NCBI RefSeq assembly: GCF_001280305.1
Contig: NZ_CP012623.1
Coordinates: forward strand, 1,054,001 to 1,118,000
Reading direction: 5' to 3'
DNA length: 64,000 nt
DNA from: Hymenobacter sp. DG25A
GTDB lineage: Bacteria > Bacteroidota > Bacteroidia > Cytophagales > Hymenobacteraceae
The stretch's first letter is position 1. Each line of letters opens with the position of its first letter. Under the pieces are notes generated by a model. The model made no database searches, had not been told where the DNA came from, and saw nothing but the letters and a program-made list of their open reading frames with translations. Position numbers and translations under genes: made by a program. This document shows, in pieces, positions 1 to 8,451 of this stretch.

Positions 1-93
1 GCGGCGCACCAGGCACTTGCCTTCGGCCACCATGTCGGTGATTTCGACTTCGCGAAGCAGCTCCGCGGGGATGTTTTTTACTGATTTCCTCAC
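1..93 (-). CDS. 23S rRNA (uracil-C5) methyltransferase RlmD-like, N-terminal fragment
   Basis: Thirty-one codons run without a stop from a GTG at 93 to the window edge. The translated start contains the segment EVEITDMVAEGKCLVRR, which resembles the TRAM-domain opening of RlmD/RumA-type SAM-dependent methyltransferases that make m5U in 23S rRNA. Only the RNA-binding TRAM start is visible; the catalytic part lies outside. GTG is chosen because no in-frame ATG lies between it and the TACCTTTG promoter element just upstream, which would place transcription start almost on the start codon. The protein could be another TRAM-domain RNA methyltransferase. Confidence 0.6.
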   Translation of the reverse strand, partial: MRKSVKNIPAELLREVEITDMVAEGKCLVRR

Positions 94-98
94 AAGCG

Positions 99-106
99 CA
101 AAGGTA
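99..106 (-). promoter_or_regulatory. Bacteroidota -7 promoter element for the RlmD-like gene
   Basis: The minus strand reads TACCTTTG, an exact match to the Bacteroidota -7 consensus TAnnTTTG, only 5 nt before the GTG start. I see no good -33 TTG. The spacing implies a leaderless or nearly leaderless mRNA. Confidence 0.5.
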
Positions 107-185
107 ACCACGGATTTGACCGGATTTACGAGGCGATGCGGATTTTGTGGAGGACAAGATGGCGTAGCCGCGCTTAGAAAAACCG

Positions 186-193
186 TAGTTTTG
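186..193 (+). promoter_or_regulatory. Bacteroidota -7 promoter element for the SDR gene
   Basis: TAGTTTTG matches TAnnTTTG and lies about 46 nt before the ATG at 240. No clear -33 TTG is visible. Confidence 0.4.
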
Positions 194-239
194 CCTTTCC
201 CGGCCTGCTGAACTGGGGCCTGAATTCTGCTAAGACCCT

Positions 240-1046
240 ATGAAAGGAAAAGTTGTACTGATTACCGGTGGTACCTCAGGTATCGGCCGCGCCTGTGCCG
301 AGGTGTTCGGCCAGGCCGGCGCCAAAGTGGTTATCACGGGCCGTAATGAAGCCCGCCTGCGGGAAACCAGCGCTGAGCTGCAGCGCCAGGGCATTGAGCA
401 CCGCACCGTGCGCGCCGATGTGGGCAACGAAGAAGACTCGCGCCGGGCAGTAGAGGAAACCATTGCCGCTTTTGGCCGCCTGGATGTATTGCTGAATAAC
501 GCCGGCATTTCTATGCGGGCCCTGTTTCAGGATGCCGACCTGGACGTAATCCGGCAGTTGATGCAGACCAACTTCTTCGGCACGGTATACACCACCAAGT
601 TTGCGCTGCCGCATATTGTGGCTACCAAAGGTTCTATTGTAGGCATCAGCAGCATTGCCGGCTACCGCGGCCTGCCCGGGCGCACAGGGTACTCGGCTTC
701 CAAGTTTGCTATGCAGGGTTTCTTGGAAGCGCTCCGCACGGAGCTGCTGCCGCAGGGCGTGCACGTGCTGGTGGCCTGCCCGGGTTTCACCTCCTCCAAC
801 ATCCGCAACGTGGCCCTGGCCGCCGATGGCTCCCAGCAGGGGGAGTCGCCGCTGGATGAGGGCAATATCATGAGCAGCGAGGAAGTAGCAGCTCATATCC
901 TGAAAGCCGTGCAGCACCGCCGCCGCGACATGGTGCTCACCAGCCAGGGCAAACTCACCGTTTTTCTGAACAAATGGATGCCCGGACTCACCGATAAGCT
1001 GGTGCTGAATCATTTCCGCAAAGAAAAAGATTCACCGCTGCGCTAA
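240..1046 (+). CDS. Short-chain dehydrogenase/reductase (classical SDR)
   Basis: This 268-residue NAD(P)-dependent oxidoreductase has the classical SDR layout. The cofactor glycine motif TGGTSGIG is at residues 9-16, NNAG at 86-89, N111, the catalytic Ser at about 137-138, and YSASK at 151-155 supplying Tyr151 and Lys155. An Arg after the second beta strand (TGRNEARL) suggests NADPH preference. The C-terminus carries a short basic helix rather than a membrane segment, broadly like the DHRS7-type SDRs. The substrate cannot be read from sequence. The gene stands alone, divergent from the RlmD-like gene, and is followed by a strong terminator. Confidence 0.9.
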   Translation: MKGKVVLITGGTSGIGRACAEVFGQAGAKVVITGRNEARLRETSAELQRQGIEHRTVRADVGNEEDSRRAVEETIAAFGRLDVLLNNAGISMRALFQDADLDVIRQLMQTNFFGTVYTTKFALPHIVATKGSIVGISSIAGYRGLPGRTGYSASKFAMQGFLEALRTELLPQGVHVLVACPGFTSSNIRNVALAADGSQQGESPLDEGNIMSSEEVAAHILKAVQHRRRDMVLTSQGKLTVFLNKWMPGLTDKLVLNHFRKEKDSPLR

Positions 1047-1085
1047 GAGTTCCGAACCGTAATAGCCTTCAAATCCCATATTGAA

Positions 1086-1133
1086 AAACCCGACCAGCCC
1101 CGCAGTAGCTTTCTGCCTGGGTTGGTCGGGTTT
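1086..1133. terminator. Bidirectional rho-independent terminator
   Basis: AAACCCGACCA (1086-1096) pairs with TGGTCGGGTTT (1123-1133) as an 11-bp stem across a 26-nt loop. It sits between the convergent SDR gene and the TPR-SH3 gene and can serve both. Confidence 0.7.
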
Positions 1134-1222
1134 CTGCTTAAGCCTACTTCCAGGTAGCCTGTCGCTAGGACTATATAGCACATACACAAGGGGGCTAGTC
1201 CTTCCTTGCACTGGCATAAGCT

Positions 1223-1948
1223 TTATTCAACCAATAAGAGGTTCTGCTTCCGGATAAAGGCGGTGCGCCCATGCCATTCTACCTGATACCAGATATCCTG
1301 CACGCCTTCTACCTGCAGCCGGTCGCCGGCTGCTACCACCGTCAGCCAGTTGGCCCCAGCGGCGGGGCCACTCATCAGAGCCGCCCGCGGCTGACACACC
1401 AGCCCCACTTTTTCCGGGCGAAGCAGATTGAGCAACACCCCAGCCAGCAGCAGGTACATACCATAAAGCACCCACCATTCCCGCACAATACGGCGCCGCT
1501 TCAGCAACCGAATCAGAAGAACAGTGCCCGCTACCACCGCTACTATAAAGGCGGCCTGTAGAAGCTGGTTGTAATAGCGCCGGAAAGGAATCAGTAAGCG
1601 CTGGGGCCAGGAAGCAGTATAGCCATCGAGGCGGTTGTTTTGGGCTAACTCCACCATTTTATTCCAGGTAGCCTGCGAGGGAGCATGCGTCTGCAATACA
1701 TTTAAGTAGTACAGCGCAGCCGGGTAATGGCCTATTTGCTCCTGAATGTAGGCCATGCGCACCAGCAACCGGGGGCTGTGCTGCTGGCCCTGGCGCAGGG
1801 TTTGACGGTAGAGCTTGTAGGCAGGCAGCAATGCACCCACCTCAAACAAGGAATCTGCTTTTATAAGGGCTTTGCTATCGTTTTGGGCCAGAACGGTTTG
1901 GCAGAAAAACAGGCCCAGAAATAAAAAAAAGTGAGTTTTTTTGAGCAA
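1223..1948 (-). CDS. TPR and SH3 domain membrane protein (BatE-like)
   Basis: The 241-residue product begins with a signal peptide ending LAQ at about residue 22. A short tetratricopeptide-like helical part follows (about 25-105). Two membrane helices come next, near 130-147 and 159-176, separated by basic residues. A C-terminal bacterial SH3 domain (about 185-240, WYQVEW and GRTAFI strands) ends the chain. This TPR-TM-SH3 arrangement is common in Bacteroidota and resembles BatE of the aerotolerance cluster, but no other bat genes are nearby. Its role is probably periplasmic or envelope-associated protein interaction; the exact function is unknown. Confidence 0.75.
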   Translation of the reverse strand: MLKKTHFFLFLGLFFCQTVLAQNDSKALIKADSLFEVGALLPAYKLYRQTLRQGQQHSPRLLVRMAYIQEQIGHYPAALYYLNVLQTHAPSQATWNKMVELAQNNRLDGYTASWPQRLLIPFRRYYNQLLQAAFIVAVVAGTVLLIRLLKRRRIVREWWVLYGMYLLLAGVLLNLLRPEKVGLVCQPRAALMSGPAAGANWLTVVAAGDRLQVEGVQDIWYQVEWHGRTAFIRKQNLLLVE

Positions 1949-1953
1949 AACGT

Positions 1954-1984
1954 TTGCAGGATAAGGATCGGCCCTCTACTTTTG
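1954..1984 (+). promoter_or_regulatory. Bacteroidota promoter of tRNA-Lys
   Basis: A -33 TTG at 1954-1956 is followed after 20 nt by the -7 element TACTTTTG at 1977-1984. This is a near-ideal match to TTG-N19/20-TAnnTTTG, about 42 nt before the tRNA. Confidence 0.75.
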
Positions 1985-2026
1985 TGCCACAATCAGCGAA
2001 TAACACACGCCGATTGCAAAGTAAAG

Positions 2027-2099
2027 GATTCTGTAGCTCAGCTGGTAGAGCAATACACTTTTAATGTATGGGTCCTGGGTTCGAATCCCAGCGGGATCA
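2027..2099 (+). tRNA. tRNA-Lys (anticodon TTT)
   Basis: The 73-nt cloverleaf has a 7-bp acceptor stem (GATTCTG with CGGGATC, including G-U pairs), a D arm TAGCTCAGCTGGTAGAGC, anticodon stem ATACA/TGTAT around loop CTTTTAA, and a T arm CTGGG-TTCGAAT-CCCAG. The CCA end is not encoded. Confidence 0.97.
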
Positions 2100-2102
2100 C
2101 AC

Positions 2103-2133
2103 AAACCCTCTTAGCATCACGCTGAGAGGGTTT
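2103..2133 (+). terminator. Rho-independent terminator after tRNA-Lys
   Basis: CCCTCTTAGC pairs with GCTGAGAGGG around loop ATCAC, with flanking A and T runs. It follows the tRNA by a few bases. Confidence 0.9.
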
Positions 2134-2266
2134 TTTATTTAGTGGGTAGGGAAGAGGGTTGGCTGGGCGAATATGACCAAGGTTTTATTAAAATACCGAG
2201 CTCCTACTCAGTCCTTTGGAAGCGGGCACGCACCTCCGTGTCGCGGGACACTTCTATACTGCCCAC

Positions 2267-2475
2267 TTAGGCCACCATCTGGGCCTGCTGATAGCAGTAG
2301 AGTAGTTTAGGGCTGCTGCCCAACTGCCGGGACACGGCTTGCTGCGGCTCTCGCCGGCCAAGTGCAGGGTCTCCGCCTTAAAAGCCTCGTCGTATTTACG
2401 CCCTTTGTCGGACGACGTCCCGCTGGGTTTTGCTGCCACAACAGAAGAAATATGTGTCCTTCTTCTTTCCTCCAT
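2267..2475 (-). pseudogene. IS3-family transposase OrfA remnant, frameshifted
   Basis: The frame from 2475 reads RRTHISS...GRKYDEAFKAETLHLAGES, the typical N-terminal helix-turn-helix region of IS3-type OrfA. After about residue 47 the homology moves to another frame, which continues QAVSRQLGSSPKLLYCY and stops at TAA (2267-2269). A net loss of one base joins the two parts into about 69 residues. OrfB and recognisable inverted ends are missing, so this is a dead fragment. It lies between tRNA-Lys and the nucleotide cluster, a plausible old insertion spot. Confidence 0.75.
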
Positions 2476-2503
2476 TCCTAGACAACCTCAATCTGCACAC
2501 CAG

Positions 2504-2551
2504 CTCAAGAGACCTGTGAAAAAAAGCTGTTTTTCACAGGCCTCTTGAGCG
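2504..2551. repeat. Long near-perfect inverted repeat (hairpin)
   Basis: A 21-bp arm starting GCTCAAGAG at 2504 pairs with its complement ending CTCTTGAGC at 2551. There is one G-T pair and a 6-nt loop. The inner part of the stem is AAAAA/TTTTT. It lies just upstream of the IS3 fragment. It could be a bidirectional terminator or part of a decayed mobile element end. Confidence 0.75.
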
Positions 2552-2580
2552 GAGCAAGCATTTAGAAGTCCTAAATTTTA

Positions 2581-2604
2581 ACAAGCTCTCACTGCTTGTT
2601 TTTG
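2581..2604. terminator. Possible terminator downstream of carB
   Basis: ACAAGC (2582-2587) and GCTTGT (2595-2600) form a 6-bp stem with a 7-nt loop. It is followed by TTTT on the plus strand and by TAAAATTT on the minus strand. It could end the carB transcript. I see nothing else in 2605-2697. Confidence 0.4.
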
Positions 2605-2697
2605 CAATCAGATATTCCTGGAGCTTCCGTTTCCAGCGCTCGGGCAAGTCGGCACTACGCATGATGGTGCAACGATACGCGAAGTAGAAGCTTTGCC

Positions 2698-5600
2698 TTA
2701 CATGGCCTTATATTCCTTCCAGCTTTTGATCTTCAGGTCCTGCATGTCCAGGGTGCAGAAGGCCTGAATGAAGGCCTTGGCCAGCCTCGCGTTGGTCAGC
2801 AGCGGAATGCCGAAGTCCACGGCCGTGCGGCGGATGGTGTAGTCGTTGTCCAGCTCGCCCTTGCTCAGGTTCTTGGGGATGTTGAGCACCAGCTCAATCT
2901 TCTTCTCCTTCAGACAGGTCAGCACGTTGGGTTCCTGCCGCTCGTCGGGCCAGAAGACCAGCGTGCTGGGCACCTGGTGCTCGGCCAGGAAGCGGTGCGT
3001 GCCCCCCGTGGCGTAGAGCACGAAGCCCTGCTGCACCAGCAGGCGGGCCGAGTCCAGCAGCACCAGCTTGGAGAGCAGCGGGCCGCTGGACATCAGCACC
3101 GACTTTTGCGGAATCTTATAGCCCACGCTGAGCATGGCCTTGAGCAGGGCCTCCTCGGCCGTGTCGCCCAGGCAGCCCACCTCGCCCGTGCTGGTCATGT
3201 CCACGCGCAGCACCGGGTCGGCGCCGGGCAGGCGGGTGAAGGAGAACTGCGGGGCCTTTACCCCCACGAAGGGCAGGTCGTAGACCAGCTCGCTGGCGTC
3301 GCGCGTGACCTTCTTGCCCAGCAGCACCTGCGTGGCCTTCTGAATCAGGTTGTGGCCCGAGACCTTGCTCACGAAGGGGAAGGAGCGCGAGGCGCGGATG
3401 TTGCACTCAATGACGCGGATTTCGCGGTTTTTCTCCAGGAACTGGATGTTGAAGGGCCCGCTGATTTCAAACCGTTTCGCAATCTTCTCGGCAATGATTT
3501 TGAGCTTGCGCACCGTGCCCACGTACACGCGCTGGGGCGGGTAGTACATGGTCGCGTCGCCGGAGTGCACGCCGGCAAACTCCACGTGCTCGGAAATGGC
3601 GTACGAGACAATCTCGCCCTTATCAGCTACCGCGTCCAGCTCGATTTCCTTGGCCTCCTGGATGAACTCGGAGACCACCACCGGGTACTCGGCACTGACC
3701 TGCTTCGCAGCTTTGAGGAATTCTTCCAGCTCGAAGGCATTGGACACCACATTCATGGCCGCGCCTGAGAGCACGTAGCTGGGCCGGATCAGCACGGGGT
3801 AGCCCACCTCACCCACGAAGGCCAGCATGGCCTGCAGCGAGGTCAGCTCCTGCCAGCGGGGCTGGGCAATGCCCAGCTCATCCAGGATGGAGGAGAACTT
3901 GTGGCGGTTTTCGGCCTGGTCAATCATGGCCGCGCTGGTGCCCAGGATGGGGGCCTGCGCGTCGGCCAGGCGGGTGGCCAGGTTGTTGGGAATCTGCCCG
4001 CCCGTACTCAGAATCACGCCATTGGGCTGCTCGAAGTCCAGAATGTCCATGACCCGCTCAAAGCTCAGCTCCTCAAAGTAGAGCCGGTCGGAGACGTCGT
4101 AGTCGGTGGAGACGGTTTCGGGGTTGTAGTTGATGAGAATGGTTTTGTAGCCTTCGGCCGCCGCCGTCTGCACGGCCTGCACCCCGCACCAGTCAAACTC
4201 CACGGAGGAGCCGATGCGGTACACGCCCGAGCCCAGCACCAGCACGGACTGGTCGGTTTCCGGCGCCAGGTCGTGTTCCGTGCCGTGGTAGGTGGTGTAG
4301 AGGTAGTTGGTCTGGGCCGGGAACTCGGCCGCCAGCGTGTCAATCTGCTTGATGACGGGCAGCACACCCAGGGCCTTGCGGCGGGCGCGCACGCGCAGCT
4401 CATCGGCTTTCACGTCGCCTTCGCCTAAGAGTTTGACCGCTATTTGCTGATCCGAGAAGCCGGCTTTTTTGACGTCGCGCAGCAGCGCGGTGTCCAGCCC
4501 GTCGAGGCCGCCGTTGGTACGGCCTTCGGCCAGCTTTTGGCCCAGCTCAAAGATGGTGGACAGGCGCTGCAGAAACCAGTGGTCAATCTTCGTCAGCGCA
4601 TGCACCTGGTCCAAGGTGTAGCCCGCCTCGAAAGCATGATTGATGGCGAAGATGCGCTCCTCGTTGGGCTCGCTGAGCAGCTGGTCGATGGCGGCATTAT
4701 CCAGCTCGTCCTCCGGGCGGTTGGCTACGAAGCCGCGCTTGCCCGTGTCGAGCATGCGCAGGCCTTTCTGGATGGCTTCCTCGAAGCTTTTGCCGATGGC
4801 CATCACCTCGCCCACGCTCTTCATGGCCGAGCCGATCTGCCGGTTCACGCCCGCGAACTTGCCCAGATCCCAGCGCGGCAGCTTCACCACCACGTAGTCC
4901 AGGGCCGGCTCAAAGAAGGCCGAGGTGGTCTGCGTCACGCTGTTCTTGAGCTCGGCCAGTGAGTAGCCCAGGCTGAGCTTGGCCGCCACGAAGGCCAGCG
5001 GGTAGCCCGTGGCTTTGGAGGCCAGGGCCGAGGAGCGCGAGAGGCGCGCATTCACCTCAATGACGCGGTAGTCCTCGGATTTCGGGTCCAGCGCGTACTG
5101 GATGTTGCACTCGCCCACGATGCCCAGGTGGCGGATGGTCTGAATGCCAATGCGGCGCAGCTTGTGGTACTCCCGGTTGGAGAGCGTCTGCGAGGGGGCC
5201 ACCACGATGCTCTCCCCGGTGTGAATGCCGATAGGGTCGAAGTTCTCCATGTTGCAGACCGTGATGCAGTTATCATAGGCATCGCGCACCACTTCGTACT
5301 CCACTTCCTTCCAGCCCTTCAGCGACTCCTCCACCAGAATCTGGTCCGAGGTGGTGAAGGCTTTCTGGGCCAGGGCCCGCAGCTCATCCAAGTTATTGGC
5401 AAAGCCGCTGCCCAGCCCGCCCAGGGCAAAGGCGGCCCGCACGATAATGGGGAAACCGATCTGCGCACCGGCGGCCAGCGCGTCCTCCAGCGTCGTGACG
5501 GCCACGCTGCGGGCCGAGAGCACGCCAATCTGCGCGAGCTTTTCCTTGAAGATGTCCCGGTCCTCCGTGTCGATGATGCTCTGCACGGGCGTGCCCAGCA

Positions 5601-5934
5601 CGCGCACGTTGTACTGCTCGAACACGCCGGCCCGGTACAGGGCCACGGCGCAGTTCAGCGCCGTCTGCCCGCCAAAGGCCACCAGAATGCCGTCGGGCTG
5701 CTCCTTTTTGATGACTTCCTCCACGAAGTAGGGCGTCACGGGCAGAAAGTACACGTCGTCGGCCAGGCCCTCCGAGGTCTGCACGGTGGCAATGTTGGGG
5801 TTGATCAGGATGGTGCGGATGCCTTCCTCTTTGAGCGCCTTGAGGGCCTGCGAGCCGGAGTAGTCGAACTCGCCGGCCTCGCCGATTTTCAGCGCGCCGG
5901 AACCGAGGATAAGCACTTTGGTGGGTTTGTTCAT
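2698..5934 (-). CDS. carB: Carbamoyl-phosphate synthase large subunit
   Basis: The 1078-residue protein has the full CPSase large-subunit layout. It has two homologous ATP-grasp synthetase halves (about 1-400 and 560-935), a helical oligomerisation region between them, and a C-terminal MGS-like allosteric domain (about 940-1070, with KLVLLDSARLL and YATGGTHRFL). It makes carbamoyl phosphate from bicarbonate, ATP and ammonia delivered by CarA. The opening LGSGALKIGEAGEFDYSGSQ belongs to the eukaryote-like subtype found in Bacteroidota. The start MNKPTKV at 5934 is preferred over an upstream in-frame ATG at 5961 because family similarity begins there. It is the last gene of the cluster, 84 nt after carA. 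Confidence 0.95.
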   Translation of the reverse strand: MNKPTKVLILGSGALKIGEAGEFDYSGSQALKALKEEGIRTILINPNIATVQTSEGLADDVYFLPVTPYFVEEVIKKEQPDGILVAFGGQTALNCAVALYRAGVFEQYNVRVLGTPVQSIIDTEDRDIFKEKLAQIGVLSARSVAVTTLEDALAAGAQIGFPIIVRAAFALGGLGSGFANNLDELRALAQKAFTTSDQILVEESLKGWKEVEYEVVRDAYDNCITVCNMENFDPIGIHTGESIVVAPSQTLSNREYHKLRRIGIQTIRHLGIVGECNIQYALDPKSEDYRVIEVNARLSRSSALASKATGYPLAFVAAKLSLGYSLAELKNSVTQTTSAFFEPALDYVVVKLPRWDLGKFAGVNRQIGSAMKSVGEVMAIGKSFEEAIQKGLRMLDTGKRGFVANRPEDELDNAAIDQLLSEPNEERIFAINHAFEAGYTLDQVHALTKIDHWFLQRLSTIFELGQKLAEGRTNGGLDGLDTALLRDVKKAGFSDQQIAVKLLGEGDVKADELRVRARRKALGVLPVIKQIDTLAAEFPAQTNYLYTTYHGTEHDLAPETDQSVLVLGSGVYRIGSSVEFDWCGVQAVQTAAAEGYKTILINYNPETVSTDYDVSDRLYFEELSFERVMDILDFEQPNGVILSTGGQIPNNLATRLADAQAPILGTSAAMIDQAENRHKFSSILDELGIAQPRWQELTSLQAMLAFVGEVGYPVLIRPSYVLSGAAMNVVSNAFELEEFLKAAKQVSAEYPVVVSEFIQEAKEIELDAVADKGEIVSYAISEHVEFAGVHSGDATMYYPPQRVYVGTVRKLKIIAEKIAKRFEISGPFNIQFLEKNREIRVIECNIRASRSFPFVSKVSGHNLIQKATQVLLGKKVTRDASELVYDLPFVGVKAPQFSFTRLPGADPVLRVDMTSTGEVGCLGDTAEEALLKAMLSVGYKIPQKSVLMSSGPLLSKLVLLDSARLLVQQGFVLYATGGTHRFLAEHQVPSTLVFWPDERQEPNVLTCLKEKKIELVLNIPKNLSKGELDNDYTIRRTAVDFGIPLLTNARLAKAFIQAFCTLDMQDLKIKSWKEYKAM

Positions 5935-6018
5935 GCTAGGTGCGCGTGGGGTTTGCCCCATGCTTTTTTGGGAGCAGAAGACTAATCTTTAAAAAATTCG
6001 ACCGGCCTGTTAGAGCGG

Positions 6019-7098
6019 CTATTTACCGGCTTTATACTCGGCCACTGCCTTCAGGAAGTCATCGAACAGAAACTCCGTGTCCTGGGGGCCGCCGGCGGCT
6101 TCAGGGTGAAACTGCGTCGAAAAAAACGGTTTCGACACGTGCCGGATGCCTTCGCAGGTGCCGTCGTTCAGGTTCTCGAACAGCACGCGCCACTCGGCCG
6201 GCAGCGTGGCCGGGTCGACGGCGAAGCCGTGGTTCTGGCTGGTGATGTAGCAGTGCTGCGTGCCGGTGAGCCTGACGGGCTGGTTATGGCTGCGGTGGCC
6301 GTACTTGAGCTTGAACGTGTCCCCGCCCGCGGCCAGGCCCATGAGCTGGGAGCCCAGGCAGATGCCGAAGATGGGCTTGTCCTGCTGCAGGGCTTGCTGC
6401 AGATGCTGGATGGTAGCGGTGCACATCTTCGGGTCGCCCGGGCCGTTGCTGAGGAACAGGCCGTCGTATTCCAGGGTGGTGAAGTCGTAGTCCCAGGGCA
6501 CGCGGATGAGCTCCACGTCGCGCTCGAGAAAGCAGCGGATGATGTTGGTCTTGGTGCCGCAGTCCACCAGCACGATTTTATGCTGGCCGTGGCCGTAGCG
6601 GGTGACCTGGGTGGGGCTGACCTGGGCCACCAGGTTATCGAGGTTGGGGTCGTGGAAGGGCACATCTTCCTCCGCTACAATTTTGCCCAGCATCGCGCCT
6701 TTCTCCCGCAGCTTCTTGGTGAGCATGCGGGTATCGACGCCGAAGATGCCGGGGATGTTATACTCTTTGAGCCAGTCGCCCAGGCTCTTGGCCGCGTTCC
6801 AGTGGCTGTGCTCCTGGGAGTAGTAGTTGACGACCAGGCCGGCAATGTGCACCTTGTCCGACTCGAAGATCCGGGAAATCGACTCGTAGAGCTCCTCGCC
6901 GGGCACGCCGTAGTTGCCGACCATCGGGTAGGTGAGCACCAGAATCTGGCCGGCAAAGGAGGGGTCGGTCAGGTTTTCCGGGTAGCCGGTCATGGCCGTG
7001 CTGAACACCACCTCGCCCGCGGCCGAGGTAAAGGCCCCGAACGATTGGCCCTCGAGTTCGGTGCCGTCTTCCAGAATGAGTTTTACTGTTTGGGTCAT
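6019..7098 (-). CDS. carA: Carbamoyl-phosphate synthase small (glutaminase) subunit
   Basis: The 359-residue protein has the CarA N-terminal domain (LILEDGTELEGQSFG) followed by a class I glutamine amidotransferase domain. The nucleophile motif GICLGSQLMG and the His-Glu pair in FHPEAAGGPQD are intact. It hydrolyses glutamine and passes ammonia to CarB. The start at 7098 (MTQTVKL) is chosen over an in-frame ATG 18 codons upstream because the family begins there. Together with carB it feeds pyrB and pyrC in the same cluster. The sequence is of the usual Bacteroidota type, unlike the neighbouring purK. Confidence 0.95.
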   Translation of the reverse strand: MTQTVKLILEDGTELEGQSFGAFTSAAGEVVFSTAMTGYPENLTDPSFAGQILVLTYPMVGNYGVPGEELYESISRIFESDKVHIAGLVVNYYSQEHSHWNAAKSLGDWLKEYNIPGIFGVDTRMLTKKLREKGAMLGKIVAEEDVPFHDPNLDNLVAQVSPTQVTRYGHGQHKIVLVDCGTKTNIIRCFLERDVELIRVPWDYDFTTLEYDGLFLSNGPGDPKMCTATIQHLQQALQQDKPIFGICLGSQLMGLAAGGDTFKLKYGHRSHNQPVRLTGTQHCYITSQNHGFAVDPATLPAEWRVLFENLNDGTCEGIRHVSKPFFSTQFHPEAAGGPQDTEFLFDDFLKAVAEYKAGK

Positions 7099-7200
7099 GT
7101 TCTGTTGGTTCGCCTCACACCCGGCCCCCTTTCCTCGCTTGATGCGCGACATGGTGAAGAGGGGAGCCAGGGCTGTACGACTGGAAATGATTAATAGCCT

Positions 7201-8451
7201 CTAGATGGCGTCTAGCCCCGGCAAGCCGAGCAGACTCGCGGCGTGCCGCGCCACGGTTTTGACACTGGCCACATCCGGGCCGGTGATGGTCAGGTGGCCC
7301 ATCTTGCGGCCTGCGCGCGCCTCCAGCTTGCCGTACAGGTGCAGGTGCGTGCCGGGCAGGCTCAGTACGGCGGTCCAGTCCGGCTCCTGCCGTTGCCCGC
7401 GGGCGTCAAACCACACCTCGCCCAGCAGGTTGAGCATGATGGCCGGGGAATGCTGGCGCGGCGGCGGCAAGGGCAAGCCCGCCATGGCATGCACCTGCAG
7501 GTCAAACTGCGACGCGTCACAGGCGTCCAGGGTGTAGTGGCCGCTGTTGTGCGGGCGCGGGGCCATTTCATTGACTACCAGTCCGCCGTGTGCACTGCCG
7601 TCGTCCACCACAAAAAACTCGACGCATAGTACCCCGACATAGCTGAGATGATGCGCGATGGAAACGGCCGCCTCGCGGGCCCTGATTGCCAGGGCGGACG
7701 GCATATTCCCTTCGTATGCATGGGTCACGGCCAAAATTCCATCGACGTGCACGTTGCGCTGGGGGGCGAAGCTGACGACCTGCCCGTCCCAACCGCGCGC
7801 CACTAGCACCGAACACTCGGCGGTTAGCGGCAGCATCTTTTCCAGCACGCAGGCGACGCTGCCTAACTCCGCCCAGGCGGCTGTCAGCTCACCGGCGGTC
7901 CTGACGCGGACCTGGCCCTTGCCGTCGTAGCCCATACGCGCGGTTTTCAGGATGCCGGGCAGCAAATCCGCCCGGTCGGCCTGAATGGCCTGCAGCTGGG
8001 CGGGCGTTTCAATCACCGCATAGGGCGCGCAACCCACCCCCGAGAGGTCAGCGCAGGCCGCGAAGTGGGCTTTTTCCTCGATGCGGTTTTGGGCAATCCC
8101 CACCACGGCCGCGCCCGGCGCCACGGGCCGGGTCAGCGCCAGCGTTTGCAGGGACTGGGCCGGCACATTTTCAAACTCGGTGGTGATGGCCTGGCACAGC
8201 TGGGCCAGCTGCGACAGCCCCGCCGGGTCGTTGTAGTCAGTCTGGATGTGGTAGTGACTCACCCGCCCGGCCGGGCTTTGCGCGTCCGGATCCAGCACGG
8301 CGGTGAAGTAACCCAGGCGCTGAGCGGCATGCACAAACATGCGGCCCAGCTGGCCGCCCCCCATCACCCCCAGGGTGGCTGGCTGGCCCGCGGCGTCTTC
8401 ACTGCCCGGGAAAACCGGGGTCATGGCTGCAATGTGAATACCTTCCTTCAT
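7201..8451 (-). CDS. purK: N5-carboxyaminoimidazole ribonucleotide synthase
   Basis: This 416-residue ATP-grasp enzyme converts AIR, ATP and bicarbonate into N5-CAIR, the substrate of PurE. Visible family marks are [12 protein letters not shown] near residue 27, the TTEFENVPA segment, GYDGKGQ in the ATP-grasp fold, and [18 protein letters not shown] near residue 293. It overlaps purE by 4 nt (ATGA), so the two are translationally coupled. The sequence ([33 protein letters not shown]) closely resembles Burkholderiales PurK as I remember it rather than Bacteroidota forms, which suggests transfer. A lone purine gene pair in a pyrimidine cluster fits that reading. Confidence 0.95.
   Translation of the reverse strand: MKEGIHIAAMTPVFPGSEDAAGQPATLGVMGGGQLGRMFVHAAQRLGYFTAVLDPDAQSPAGRVSHYHIQTDYNDPAGLSQLAQLCQAITTEFENVPAQSLQTLALTRPVAPGAAVVGIAQNRIEEKAHFAACADLSGVGCAPYAVIETPAQLQAIQADRADLLPGILKTARMGYDGKGQVRVRTAGELTAAWAELGSVACVLEKMLPLTAECSVLVARGWDGQVVSFAPQRNVHVDGILAVTHAYEGNMPSALAIRAREAAVSIAHHLSYVGVLCVEFFVVDDGSAHGGLVVNEMAPRPHNSGHYTLDACDASQFDLQVHAMAGLPLPPPRQHSPAIMLNLLGEVWFDARGQRQEPDWTAVLSLPGTHLHLYGKLEARAGRKMGHLTITGPDVASVKTVARHAASLLGLPGLDAI

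Noticed and set aside
5128..5985. 285-codon plus-strand frame inside carB
   Set aside because: Antisense to the N-terminal ATP-grasp half of CarB and without homology features.
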